Positions 1 to 8,085 of a DNA stretch of 41,236 nt are shown here, piece after piece. Below the pieces are notes generated by a model. That model was not told the origin of the DNA. It made no database searches and worked only from the letters and a program-made list of their open reading frames with translations. Source of the DNA: Treponema sp. Lineage in GTDB: Bacteria > Spirochaetota > Spirochaetia > Treponematales > Treponemataceae. The stretch is taken from positions 1-41,236 of the forward strand of contig JAFZLA010000007.1 in NCBI GenBank assembly GCA_017551705.1, in the 5' to 3' direction. Position 1 is the stretch's first letter, and each line of letters starts with the position of its first letter. A program made the position numbers and the translations under genes.

Positions 1-1801
1 CGATTTGCGCTTGGCCCGACTCCCCTTCGTAATCGTAATGGCTAATGTTCACAAAAATTTCTTCCGACGCAAGATCCAGCTTGTTTTTCAACTCGTTAGA
101 AACATCGGCCGGCAAATGCGCCTTGATAAAGTCCAAAACGTCTGCCAGCTTGTCGTCAGAGGCCGGCAACTCCAAAGTCCTTGCGCTGTCGTTGTTGACG
201 GCGGCTCCGGAAAGCTCGTCAAGATAAAATGCCAGCGCCGTTATGTCGTCGGCTTGCGGCTCTCCGCCGGCAAAGCGCTCGACTTCCGCGTTGATGGCCT
301 CTATCTTTTCTTTTGCGGTAAGGGCCGCGCTCTTTGCAAGAGCCGCCAAAAGCATTTCCTCGCCAAAAAGCTGGCGGTCTTTGTTTTGCGCCTCCGTCAC
401 GCCGTCGGTGTAAAGGAAGATGCGGCTTCCCTTTTGCAGCTGGATTTCGTGCTCAACGTATTTTGTGTCTTCCATCGCGGCCAGCATTATGCCGCTTTTT
501 TGTTCCAGCAATTTGTAAGCGGAACCGTCGTACAAAACCGGCGGATTGTGCGCGGCGTTGGCGAATTTCATAAGGCCGGTGGAAAGGTTGACGCAGCCAA
601 GCCAGCAAGTGACGAACAAGCCCTGCTCGTTTTCTTTGCACAGCTGGTTGTTGACGCGCTCGCAAATTTCGCTTGGCTCGTAGTCCAATGTGGCGGCGTT
701 TCGTATAAGCGCTTTGGCTATTACCATGAACATGGCGGCTGGAACTCCCTTGCCGCTGACGTCGCCCATTACAAGCCAAAGCTTGTCTTTGCCCGTCCAG
801 AAAAAATCGTAAAAGTCGCCGCCAACTTCCTTGGCCGGAATCATGCTGGCGTAAAGCTGGATGCCCGGATGGTCTGGATACGGCGAAAAGTTTTTGGGCA
901 GCATGCCGGCCTGGATTCCGCTGGCAACCGAAAGCTCCGCGCTGATGCGTTCCTTTTCTGTTGTAACGCGCATCAAGTCCTTGATGTAAACTTGAATGTC
1001 GATGCCCATTTTTTCTATAGAGCGGGCAAGGGTTTCAATTTCGTCGTTGGAGTGAATGTCTTTTAGCTTGTCAGAAAAGTGCGCGTCATGGCTTGCAAAG
1101 TCTTTGGCCTCTTTTGTGATGCAGACAATCGGGCGCACAAACTTTTTTCTGATGAACGTTCCAAAGCAAACAAAGAACAAAATTGACATTATAGGCGCGA
1201 ACAGCAAGTCTATGCGGACATAATTTTTAAGAACCGAAGTGACTGTGTCCATTTGCTTTTCGACGCAAATGATTCCCACTTTTTTTCCGGTGGAATCGCG
1301 CAAGGCCAGCGATATTCTTGTCCGCGCTCCGGCGTGGGAAAACATCATGCTGTCCATTTCCATTCCGCCTTTTTCCATCAAACGCTTAAAGCGCGCGGCG
1401 GACGCGTCCGATGTGTCCTCTTTGTAGCCCGCGTGGTAGGGATTGTACTTGTGGCGCAGCTTTGTGTTGACCACGTTAAAGACGTAAGTCTTGTACTTGC
1501 AGTCGGGCATCTCGGGAATGATTACATACAAAAAGCTTATGTCGGTGTTTTCGGTAAGGTTGGCAAGCTTTATGAGCGTGTCCTTGTATTCCTCCGACTT
1601 GAGGCCGTCGCGCGCGTATTGCTCCAATTTATCGCCCTTAAAGTAAGACGCGCCGGTGTAAGCGATTTGCGTCAGGAACGTGTCGTAAGTCTCGCTAAGA
1701 ATTTTCTTGACCGCAAAAAAGTCAAACACAATGTTTGCAAAAAGACTTGCGAGCGTAAAGACAATTATCGCCCCGTTAATTTTTTTTGTTATTGTTGGCA
1801 T
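1..1801 (-). CDS. SpoIIE/PP2C-type serine phosphatase with C-terminal anti-sigma-like ATPase domain (partial)
   Basis: Read on the minus strand, an uninterrupted frame of about 600 codons runs from ATG 1801 off the left edge, so the C-terminus is missing. There is a TM segment near residues 9-28, an extracytoplasmic sensor region, a second TM near 200-220 and a HAMP-like stretch. A SpoIIE/RsbU phosphatase domain follows, with metal-binding motifs GGDFYDFF, MGDVSGKG, YTDGVTEA and DDITAL. The last visible residues (LDLASEEIFVNISHY) match the N-box of RsbW-type ATPases. The family dephosphorylates anti-sigma-factor antagonists, and fusion to an RsbW-like domain suggests a self-contained partner switch. 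AGGAGG lies about 9 bases before the start. The signal sensed is unknown. Confidence 0.88.
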   Translation of the reverse strand, partial: MPTITKKINGAIIVFTLASLFANIVFDFFAVKKILSETYDTFLTQIAYTGASYFKGDKLEQYARDGLKSEEYKDTLIKLANLTENTDISFLYVIIPEMPDCKYKTYVFNVVNTKLRHKYNPYHAGYKEDTSDASAARFKRLMEKGGMEMDSMMFSHAGARTRISLALRDSTGKKVGIICVEKQMDTVTSVLKNYVRIDLLFAPIMSILFFVCFGTFIRKKFVRPIVCITKEAKDFASHDAHFSDKLKDIHSNDEIETLARSIEKMGIDIQVYIKDLMRVTTEKERISAELSVASGIQAGMLPKNFSPYPDHPGIQLYASMIPAKEVGGDFYDFFWTGKDKLWLVMGDVSGKGVPAAMFMVIAKALIRNAATLDYEPSEICERVNNQLCKENEQGLFVTCWLGCVNLSTGLMKFANAAHNPPVLYDGSAYKLLEQKSGIMLAAMEDTKYVEHEIQLQKGSRIFLYTDGVTEAQNKDRQLFGEEMLLAALAKSAALTAKEKIEAINAEVERFAGGEPQADDITALAFYLDELSGAAVNNDSARTLELPASDDKLADVLDFIKAHLPADVSNELKNKLDLASEEIFVNISHYDYEGESGQAQI

Positions 1802-1854
1802 GGGGAGCGCCTCCTGCCTTTTATACTATCACGATTCGCGCGAATTGGCTAGAG

Positions 1855-1887
1855 AAAAAAAATCCCCGGCAGCAAAACGCGCCGGGG
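1855..1887 (-). terminator. Rho-independent terminator after the 1909 lipoprotein gene
   Basis: A 7-bp stem (CCCCGGC at 1864-1870 with GCCGGGG at 1881-1887) is followed on the minus strand by eight T residues. It lies 21 bases after the stop codon of the lipoprotein gene. Confidence 0.85.
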
Positions 1888-1908
1888 CAGAGTCAGTTAA
1901 TTTTACGA

Positions 1909-3027
1909 TTACAGCTTGGTGTAAACAACGCCGTCAAGAGTAAGGGTTTTGCCGTCAGCGGAAAATGTCGCGGTCTTGGTAGTGCTGTCAGAGAATTTCA
2001 ATGTCATTGTATTTCCGCTCTTTTCATAAGTAATATCCTTAAAGTTTCTGATTGTACTTCCTTGCCCAGGCACAAAAGCTTTTATATCAATAACCTGCCC
2101 GGTTTTGCCAGAATCTTCACAGAAAGTAACATATTTTTGCTGCGCGTATGAATTATTTCCATCAGCCACAGATACACAATTAGCATAAAGCTTATAGCTG
2201 CCGCTAATCAAATAAAATGCAACGCCCTCATTTGTCGCAAGGTTTCCGTCAGCGTCAATAGTAAATGATAAGGTTTTGCCGCCAACAGTGCCTGTAAGCG
2301 TTCCATTAGAGATTGTATAAGTTCCGCTTTTGAATTGATATGAATTATTTTCTATATCGCCAGCGGATGTACCGTTAGTTAGATTTTTTCTGGAAGCAAC
2401 TGCGTTATAAGTAATTTTTCCGTCAGCTAAATCAATTCTTTCATTATTTGAATAGATATTATAATTGGTTGCAGAATTATATTGTACATCCATTTTTGAT
2501 GACATATAAGAAGTTACGCTGCTTACCTTTACGGCAGGAATTGTTGCATTGAATGTTCCTGAAGCGGGAATATCCATATCGATAGTTTTTACATCGACAA
2601 CAGCAGACAGTACACCATTGTTAACAATCTTTTCAACTTTCAATGTTAAAGATGTTGCATTAGAACCAATTGTTCCTATCGAACCTGTATAGCTTCCTGC
2701 ATATTTTGGAGTTGTCTTTCCACTTTCGGTAAATTTCCAAGTGCCTTTTTTTGTTGATGGAGCCTCTGACGCTGATATTACTGTTGAGACAGAAGCGGAA
2801 GATGAAGCGCTTTCTGTTAAAAGATAAGTGCCGTTAGTAGCAGAAAGTGTTGCTGTGCTGCCAGAAACGGCCGCAGTTCCAGTTGTTTCAACAGCAGCAA
2901 CTTCTGATACAGTAGCAGTTTCTGAAAGAGGCGTTGTTTGTTCAGCAGGAGGTGTAGAAGAGGAATCGCTTCCGTTTGAACAAGAAACAAAAGAACTGGC
3001 GCCAACAAAAATCACTGACGCGGCCAA
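1909..3027 (-). CDS. AT-rich putative lipoprotein of unknown function, start region apparently frameshifted
   Basis: I do not recognise a family. The reading frame has a hydrophobic leader ending in a lipobox-like SSFVSC, then a Ser/Thr/Ala-rich linker. About 300 residues of beta-rich, Thr/Ser/Gly/Asn-rich sequence follow with repeated KxTYNG- and GTYTISNGTLTG-like strands, suggesting an exported beta-barrel or beta-sandwich protein. The gene is clearly more AT-rich than its neighbours, which may indicate transfer. No good start codon exists in this frame: the only one listed is TTG 3027, inside the hydrophobic core. A well-placed AAGGAG (3066-3071) precedes GTG 3059 (reads MKKFHAK...), which is one base out of frame and stops after 15 codons. 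One added base between 3030 and 3057 would restore a normal lipoprotein signal. Confidence 0.7.
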   Translation of the reverse strand: MAASVIFVGASSFVSCSNGSDSSSTPPAEQTTPLSETATVSEVAAVETTGTAAVSGSTATLSATNGTYLLTESASSSASVSTVISASEAPSTKKGTWKFTESGKTTPKYAGSYTGSIGTIGSNATSLTLKVEKIVNNGVLSAVVDVKTIDMDIPASGTFNATIPAVKVSSVTSYMSSKMDVQYNSATNYNIYSNNERIDLADGKITYNAVASRKNLTNGTSAGDIENNSYQFKSGTYTISNGTLTGTVGGKTLSFTIDADGNLATNEGVAFYLISGSYKLYANCVSVADGNNSYAQQKYVTFCEDSGKTGQVIDIKAFVPGQGSTIRNFKDITYEKSGNTMTLKFSDSTTKTATFSADGKTLTLDGVVYTKL

Positions 3028-3104
3028 AAGACTAAAAATTTTGCATGAAATTTTTTCACAATAAACTCCTTGATTACAATAAAAACTGCAATCTTTTTTT
3101 TATT

Positions 3105-3130
3105 AAAAAGCCGCCCCAAACTGAGGCGGC
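3105..3130 (-). terminator. Terminator after the amino-acid-binding protein gene
   Basis: The stem GCCGCC (3110-3115)/GGCGGC (3125-3130) is followed on the minus strand by TTTTT, 26 bases past the stop codon at 3156. Confidence 0.8.
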
Positions 3131-3155
3131 CTTGTGTCATATCGCGTCGCGCGTT

Positions 3156-3914
3156 TTACTTAAGGTACTTATCCAAAATCTTCTGGTAAGTTCCGTTGGC
3201 GCGGATGTTGGCCAAGCCCTTGTTGAACATGTCGAGCAATTCCTGGTTCTTGGCGTTCATGATGGCGAATCCGTAGGGAGCGCCTTCGCTTTCCATTCCG
3301 GCGGGAATCTTAAGGGGAAGCTTGGCTTCCTTGATGTTGGAGGCGATGATTGGTGTGTCTTCAACGCAGGCGTCGCTGTTTCCCAAAACTACGTCCTGGT
3401 ACATTGTGGGCGAGTCTTCAAAAACTGTTACTGTGTAGCCGTACTTTGACTTGAGAGAAAGGGCAAAGTCCATTCCGGCGGTTCCGTTCTTTACGGCGAC
3501 GTTCTTTCCTTTGAGGTCCTCGAACTTTTCGATAGAAGAGTCTTTGGCAACGACAAATGTCTGTGTGGCGTTGTAGTAGCCGTCGCTAAAAATCCAGCCT
3601 GAGTCAACGCGCTCCTGCTTGATTGTGGCTCCGGCGATCAAACCGTCGGCCTGACCGACCTGAACGGCGGCAACCGCTCCGTCCCAACCCAAAGACTGCA
3701 AGTCGTAGTTGAAGCCCTGGTCTTCGGCGATGGCGGCCAAGAGGTCAACGTCGATTCCTACAAACTGGTTCTTTTCGTTTGTGTACTCAAACGGGCGGAA
3801 GGCTGTGTCAGTGGCGACAATCCAAGTCTTTCCTGTCTTTTTAGTCTTTTTTGAGCAAGAAACGGCGCCAAAAAGCATGGCGAGCGCGAGCAAAACTGTC
3901 AAAATCTTTTTCAT
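3156..3914 (-). CDS. Amino-acid ABC transporter substrate-binding lipoprotein (SBP family 3)
   Basis: This 252-residue lipoprotein has a signal peptide ending in the lipobox-like AVSC (Cys near residue 20). A full family-3 solute-binding domain follows: the first lobe carries ATDTAFRPFEY and VGIDVDLLAAIA, then GWDGAVAAVQVGQADGLIAGATI, and the second lobe carries LKGKNVAVKNGTAG. The family captures polar amino acids or cystine for an ABC importer. No permease or ATPase gene is adjacent, and the gene has its own promoter and terminator, so it is monocistronic. AAGGAG lies 7 bases before ATG 3914. The exact ligand cannot be read from the sequence. Confidence 0.92.
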   Translation of the reverse strand: MKKILTVLLALAMLFGAVSCSKKTKKTGKTWIVATDTAFRPFEYTNEKNQFVGIDVDLLAAIAEDQGFNYDLQSLGWDGAVAAVQVGQADGLIAGATIKQERVDSGWIFSDGYYNATQTFVVAKDSSIEKFEDLKGKNVAVKNGTAGMDFALSLKSKYGYTVTVFEDSPTMYQDVVLGNSDACVEDTPIIASNIKEAKLPLKIPAGMESEGAPYGFAIMNAKNQELLDMFNKGLANIRANGTYQKILDKYLK

Positions 3915-3947
3915 AGTTTTCTCCTTGTGAATTTTGAGATTTATAGA

Positions 3948-3976
3948 ATATTAATTTTTTGAGGGCGTTGTGTCAA
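3948..3976 (-). promoter_or_regulatory. Promoter of the amino-acid-binding protein gene
   Basis: On the minus strand, TTGACA (3976-3971), a 17-bp spacer and TAATAT (3953-3948) lie 33 bases ahead of ATG 3914. Confidence 0.75.
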
Positions 3977-3977
3977 G

Positions 3978-4045
3978 CCGCTCGTTTTTTTGCTTGTAAG
4001 ACCTTAATTGCTTGTTCGAGCGGGGTAACCGCGTCTTTCAGACGC
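3978..4045. repeat. Inverted repeats and a dispersed 15-mer between the binding-protein gene and the APE unit
   Basis: CCGCTCG (3978-3984) pairs with CGAGCGG (4017-4023). A separate perfect hairpin GCGTCT-ttc-AGACGC occupies 4031-4045. The 15-mer AAGACCTTAATTGCT at 3998-4012 recurs exactly at 40762-40776. No gene is seen in 3915-4099. Confidence 0.6.
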
Positions 4046-4064
4046 TGCTTGTGGGACTCGGCTG

Positions 4065-4093
4065 TTGTCCTGACGCATTATATTTGCTATAAT
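4065..4093 (+). promoter_or_regulatory. Leaderless-type promoter of the first APE unit
   Basis: TTGTCC (4065-4070), a 17-bp spacer and TATAAT (4088-4093) are followed by only 6 bases before GTG 4100. The predicted transcript would start at or next to the start codon, and no Shine-Dalgarno site is available. Confidence 0.75.
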
Positions 4094-4099
4094 TCAAGG

Positions 4100-5368
4100 G
4101 TGAAACAAAAGCTTTTTTTGTCAAAGCCGGGAATCGCTTGCGCCGCAGGAATGGACGCGGCGTCTTTTTGGGAGGCTTTGACGACAGGAAGCCAAGACGG
4201 GCTTGTTAAAGTTAAGACTCATTCGGGGCGCGAATTTTACGCGGCAAAGATTGCCGACGGCGCGCTCAAAAAAACTGGCGCCCGTCACGACATGCGAGTC
4301 ATTCAAATAGAAGACGCCGCTTTGGAACAAATCGCGCCGGCGGTTTTGGCTGCAAAAGAAAAATTTGGCGAGGGCCGCCTTGCCGTTTGCATAGGCTGCT
4401 GCGACAACGGCTCTGAATTTTCCGTTGCCGGCCACCGCGAGTATTTTGAAAAAGGCGCCTTTCCCAAAAACTATTCGCTAGAAATCCAGAGCGCAGACTA
4501 TCCGGCCACTTACGCAAAAGAAAAATTTGGCCTGACAGGTCCCGCTTATGTTTTTGCCACCGCTTGCTCTTCCAGCGGCAGCGCGATTGCCAAAGGCGCC
4601 GAGCTTATCATGGCGGGAATCGTAGACGCGGCGATTGTGGGCGGAGTTGACGTTGCAAGCGACACAGTCTTGCTTGGCTTTGACTCTTTGGAAGCGGTCA
4701 GCGACACCAAGACCAATCCCTTTAGCAAAAACCGCAGCGGCATTACCCTGGGCGAAGGCGCCGCATTTTTTGTCTTGACAAAAGATTCTGGTTTGGCGGC
4801 CGGCAGTTTTGGTCAGGAAAAAGATTGCGGGCAAGACCAAAAAGCCGCCGCAGCTCCAATACAACTTTTGGGCTATGGACAGAGCGCGGACGCAAGCCAC
4901 ATGACCGCTCCCTTGGCTGACGGAAGCGGAGCGCTTGCCGCGATGAAGGAAGCTTTGGCCTGTGCCGGTTTGGAGGCAAGCCAAATCGATTATTTAAATT
5001 TGCACGGAACGGGAACGCGGCTCAACGATTCTATGGAAGCAAAGGCGGTGGCCGAATGTTTTGGAAGCGCCTGCGCGTCGCTCCCCGCAAGTTCCACAAA
5101 GCCGATGACGGGCCACACGCTTGGAGCGTCAAGTGCGGTTGAATTGGCCGCTTGCTGGCTTGCAATCGTTAATAATGAAGAAAAAAGTTTGGACAAAATA
5201 AAATTGCCGCTCCACCTTTACGACGGAGAGGACGACCCCGACCTTGCGCGCTTGAACTTTATTCAAAAAGGCGCGAAATTTAACAAACAAATAAACGTAT
5301 GCATGTCAAACTCGTTTGGCTTTGGCGGTTGCAACGTAAGTTTAATAATAGGAAAATCAAATGACTGA
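4100..5368 (+). CDS. Beta-ketoacyl-ACP synthase, APE type (ApeO-like)
   Basis: A 422-residue ketosynthase if started at GTG 4100. That start is chosen because a strong promoter ends six bases upstream; starts further upstream would lie before this promoter. The Claisen-condensation triad is intact: Cys156 in TACSSS, His302 in LHGTGTRLND and His339 in MTGHTLGAS. The N-terminal third is short and divergent from FabF. The enzyme would extend an ACP-bound polyene chain by two carbons per cycle. It begins a KS-DH-KR-KS operon in the same order as apeO-P-Q-R of proteobacterial aryl polyene clusters and overlaps the next gene by 8 bases. The APE assignment rests on gene order and partners; the KS assignment itself is firm. 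Confidence 0.88.
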   Translation: MKQKLFLSKPGIACAAGMDAASFWEALTTGSQDGLVKVKTHSGREFYAAKIADGALKKTGARHDMRVIQIEDAALEQIAPAVLAAKEKFGEGRLAVCIGCCDNGSEFSVAGHREYFEKGAFPKNYSLEIQSADYPATYAKEKFGLTGPAYVFATACSSSGSAIAKGAELIMAGIVDAAIVGGVDVASDTVLLGFDSLEAVSDTKTNPFSKNRSGITLGEGAAFFVLTKDSGLAAGSFGQEKDCGQDQKAAAAPIQLLGYGQSADASHMTAPLADGSGALAAMKEALACAGLEASQIDYLNLHGTGTRLNDSMEAKAVAECFGSACASLPASSTKPMTGHTLGASSAVELAACWLAIVNNEEKSLDKIKLPLHLYDGEDDPDLARLNFIQKGAKFNKQINVCMSNSFGFGGCNVSLIIGKSND

Positions 5369-5855
5369 AAAAATTAACACACTGCCGCAAATTGTTCCCG
5401 CGGAACAGTTGATCAACTTGCTTCCGCACAAGAGCAAAATGTTTTTGCTGGACCGCTTGACCCAGCACGACACAACGGCCCGCACTTTGGAGAGCGATTC
5501 TCTTGTAACAAAAGACCATATCTTTTATGATAAGGAGATGGACGCGGTTCCGTCTTACGTGGCTTTTGAGATGATCGCGCAAAGCATCAGCGCTTTGAGC
5601 GGCGTCACAGGCTACGAAATCGGAAAACCTCCGCGCCCCGGCTTTTTGCTTAGCCTTTTGAACTACACGGCCAAGGTTCCTTTCTTTAAGGCGGGAACGA
5701 GCGTTCATGTAAAGATTAAAAAGGTTGACGAGATGGAAGACATTCTTACTTACAGCGGAGAGGCCTATTACAGCGAGATGCCGGGCGAGCCGGTCATCTC
5801 TACAATCGTCACAGTTATGGAAACGGACGACCTAAAAATTTTGTATACACATTAG
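5361..5855 (+). CDS. apeP: ApeP-family 3-hydroxyacyl-ACP dehydratase
   Basis: A 164-residue single hotdog-fold protein. The landmarks LLPHKSKMFLLDRL near residue 15, then VPSYVAFEMIAQSISALSG and RPGFLLSLLNY, are those of the ApeP dehydratase family. ApeP proteins work with a second small hotdog protein (ApeI) to remove water from the 3-hydroxyacyl-ACP and keep the double bond that builds the polyene. The candidate partner is encoded at 8508. The start overlaps the upstream KS stop by 8 bases (ATGACTGA), which implies translational coupling. Confidence 0.88.
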   Translation: MTEKINTLPQIVPAEQLINLLPHKSKMFLLDRLTQHDTTARTLESDSLVTKDHIFYDKEMDAVPSYVAFEMIAQSISALSGVTGYEIGKPPRPGFLLSLLNYTAKVPFFKAGTSVHVKIKKVDEMEDILTYSGEAYYSEMPGEPVISTIVTVMETDDLKILYTH

Positions 5856-5891
5856 CGGCAATAAAAATGCTGGCAAGTCTAAGATGCTAGA

Positions 5892-5939
5892 TAGCCGCAT
5901 AAGCGGCAACATTCGCGCTCGCGACCAAGCTCGCGCGAA
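5892..5939. repeat. Intergenic palindromic unit between the dehydratase and ketoreductase genes
   Basis: Two adjacent hairpins: GCCGC-ataa-GCGGC (5894-5907) and TTCGCGC/GCGCGAA (5912-5918, 5933-5939). The first contains, on the minus strand, GCTTATGCGGCTA, repeated exactly at 30665-30677 and partly at 37951-37960. It looks like a dispersed REP-type element inside the operon. Confidence 0.65.
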
Positions 5940-5979
5940 CAGCCGTAATGCAGGAACGATTTTATATAGGAGTTTTTTT

Positions 5980-6717
5980 ATGAGCGAAGAGAACGCAGGA
6001 AAGAAAGTTTTGGTGACGGGAGCGTCGGGCGGAATTGGCCGCGCGATCGCCTTGGCCGCCGCCAAAGAAGGATACTATGTTGTGGCCCACTACAATCGCG
6101 GCCAAGAAAAAGCCGAAGCTCTTTTGCAAGAGATAAAGGCGGCGGGCGGCCAGGCCGAATTGATTCAGTTCAACCTTAGTGACCGCGCCGACTGCGAGGC
6201 CAAGCTTACTGCCTGGACCGAAGCCAACGGCGCCCTTTGGGGAATCGTGCAGAACGCCGGCATTTGCCGCGACGCGGCCTTCCCTGGAATGAGCGCCCAA
6301 AGCTGGGACGAAGTGATTCACACAAACCTTGACGGTTTTTACAACGTAATCCAGCCGCTTGTAATGCCGATGTGCCGCCAAAAGAAAGGCCGCATCGTTA
6401 CAATTGCGTCAGTCAGCGGCGTAATGGGAAACCGTGGCCAAGTAAACTACAGCGCTTCCAAGGCCGGAATCATCGGCGCCACAAAAGCGCTGGCCGTTGA
6501 ATTGGCCAAGCGCAAGATTACCGTCAACTGCATCGCGCCCGGCGTCATCGAAACCGAGATGATTAAAGACGCGCCGCTGGATATGATTTTGCCAACAATC
6601 CCAATGCAGCGCGCCGGAAAGCCGGAGGAAATAGCGAGCGCGGCCGTCTTCCTTCTTTCTGAGGGAGCGTCGTACATCACAAGACAAGTTATAAATGTTA
6701 ATGGAGGAATCATTTAA
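5980..6717 (+). CDS. 3-oxoacyl-ACP reductase, FabG/ApeQ-like SDR
   Basis: A 245-residue short-chain dehydrogenase. It has the NAD(P)-binding TGASGGIG at residues 13-20, QNAGI, and the catalytic set Ser144, Tyr157 and Lys161 (YSASK). It ends with the usual VNGG(I/M) C-terminus of FabG. It reduces the 3-ketoacyl-ACP made by the flanking ketosynthases. ATG 5980 is preceded by TAGGAG at good spacing; the earlier in-frame ATG at 5884 lies inside the palindromic repeat and is unlikely. The next KS starts one base after the stop. Position and neighbours match ApeQ. Confidence 0.92.
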   Translation: MSEENAGKKVLVTGASGGIGRAIALAAAKEGYYVVAHYNRGQEKAEALLQEIKAAGGQAELIQFNLSDRADCEAKLTAWTEANGALWGIVQNAGICRDAAFPGMSAQSWDEVIHTNLDGFYNVIQPLVMPMCRQKKGRIVTIASVSGVMGNRGQVNYSASKAGIIGATKALAVELAKRKITVNCIAPGVIETEMIKDAPLDMILPTIPMQRAGKPEEIASAAVFLLSEGASYITRQVINVNGGII

Positions 6718-6718
6718 T

Positions 6719-7966
6719 ATGAATAAAAGAAGAGTTGTAATCACAGGAGCGGGAATTTGCTCGTCGCTCGGCGACACTTGGCCCGAAATTTTGACAACGC
6801 TCAAGGGCTTGCAAAACTGCGTCGTCCGCATGGATGACTGGGACCGCTACGGCGTCGGAATGAACACGCGCTTGGCCGCCCCCTACACAAAGGAATTGAG
6901 AAAATACGACCGCAAGAAGACCCGCTCGATGGGCCGCGTTTCGCGCTTGGCTTTGCAAGCCACGGACGACGCCCTCCGCATGGCGGGCTTTGTTGACGCT
7001 GACGGAAACGTCGCCGAAGAAATTCACAACGGCCGCACGGGAATCTCATACGGTTCCTGCATGGGAAGCATGGACGCCAACATGGAGTTCTGCCACATGC
7101 TGGAGCACGACGACTGCTCAAGAATGAACGCCACGACATACGTCCGCGCGATGCCGCAAACAGCCGCGTCCAACCTTAGCGTTTACTTCCAGATTCGCGG
7201 CCGCATCATCACGACCAACACGGCCTGCACTTCGGGCAGCCAGTCAATCGGCTACTCTTACGAACAAATCGCCTACGGCTTCCAAGACATGATGGTGGCG
7301 GGCGGAGCCGAAGAATTGAGCGCCGCCGACTCGGACATTTTTGACACCCTCTTTGCCGCCAGCGTAAAGAACGACGCGCCCAAGACAAGCCCCAGCCCCT
7401 TTAGCAAGGACCGCGACGGCTTGGTTATCGGAGAAGGCGCCGGAACTTTAATCTTGGAAGAGTACGAGCACGCCAAGGCGCGCGGCGCGAAAATTTACGC
7501 CGAGATCATCGGCTTTGGCACCAACCAAGACGGAAACCACATCACGACTCCCAACCCCGACACAATGGGAAAAGCCATCGCGCTCGCCATTGAGGACGCG
7601 GGAATCAGCGCCGACCAAATCGGTTACGTCAACGCGCACGGAACCGCCACAGGCCACGGAGACGTCGCCGAAACGACAGCCACAGAAGGCGTGTTCAAGC
7701 GCGCCGTTCCAATCAGCTCAACAAAGAGCTACACCGGCCACACGCTCGGCGCCTGCGGAACGCTTGAGGCTTGGGTAGCCATCAACATGATGCGCGACGG
7801 CTGGTTCCACCCCACGCTCAACTTGACGCCGGAGAACCTCGACCCCGAATGCGGAAAGCTTGACTACATCATGGGAAGCGGCCGCGAAATTCAAACCGAC
7901 ATCGTAATGTCAAACAACTTTGCCTTTGGCGGAGTGAACACGTCGCTTATTTTTAAGCGAATATGA
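6719..7966 (+). CDS. Beta-ketoacyl-ACP synthase, FabF-like (ApeR-like)
   Basis: A 415-residue FabF-type ketosynthase with a complete catalytic triad: Cys170 in TACTSGSQ, His307 in NAHGTATGHGD and His341 in YTGHTLGAC. Conserved FabF landmarks RVVITG (N-terminus), PFSKDRDGLVIGEGAG and NNFAFGGVN are present. It is the second KS of the operon, in the place of ApeR, and probably performs early or alternative condensations. GGAGG sits at 6703-6707 inside the end of the reductase gene. A palindrome with a short T run follows the stop codon and may end the transcript. Confidence 0.92.
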   Translation: MNKRRVVITGAGICSSLGDTWPEILTTLKGLQNCVVRMDDWDRYGVGMNTRLAAPYTKELRKYDRKKTRSMGRVSRLALQATDDALRMAGFVDADGNVAEEIHNGRTGISYGSCMGSMDANMEFCHMLEHDDCSRMNATTYVRAMPQTAASNLSVYFQIRGRIITTNTACTSGSQSIGYSYEQIAYGFQDMMVAGGAEELSAADSDIFDTLFAASVKNDAPKTSPSPFSKDRDGLVIGEGAGTLILEEYEHAKARGAKIYAEIIGFGTNQDGNHITTPNPDTMGKAIALAIEDAGISADQIGYVNAHGTATGHGDVAETTATEGVFKRAVPISSTKSYTGHTLGACGTLEAWVAINMMRDGWFHPTLNLTPENLDPECGKLDYIMGSGREIQTDIVMSNNFAFGGVNTSLIFKRI

Positions 7967-7970
7967 TGTC

Positions 7971-7998
7971 ATTGCCGGGCTTGACCCGGCAATCTTTT
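7971..7998 (+). terminator. Palindrome/possible terminator after the first APE unit
   Basis: A perfect 9-bp stem ATTGCCGGG-cttga-CCCGGCAAT (7971-7993) is followed by CTTTT. It is also a copy of a dispersed palindrome seen inside the gene at 26855, so it may be a repeat element doing double duty as a weak terminator. Confidence 0.65.
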
Positions 7999-8017
7999 AA
8001 CAACCACCTTTTATAAT

Positions 8018-8085
8018 AGTCATAGCGCTTAGGCTTAAACTCTATTCTAAAATTTGAATTGATGTTTTACCTTAGCGCTATGACT
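8018..8085. promoter_or_regulatory. Paired 16-bp inverted repeat at the start of the XRE regulator gene
   Basis: AGTCATAGCGCTTAGG (8018-8033) is repeated in inverted form as CCTTAGCGCTATGACT (8070-8085) with one mismatch. The second arm covers ATG 8080. TATAAT at 8012-8017 abuts the first arm. It fits an autoregulatory operator pair, or an RNA hairpin that hides the start codon. Confidence 0.7.

Noticed and set aside
5..1066. Plus-strand open frame of 353 codons
   Set aside because: Antisense to the SpoIIE phosphatase, whose motifs read cleanly on the minus strand. The plus frame is low-complexity with no domain signal.
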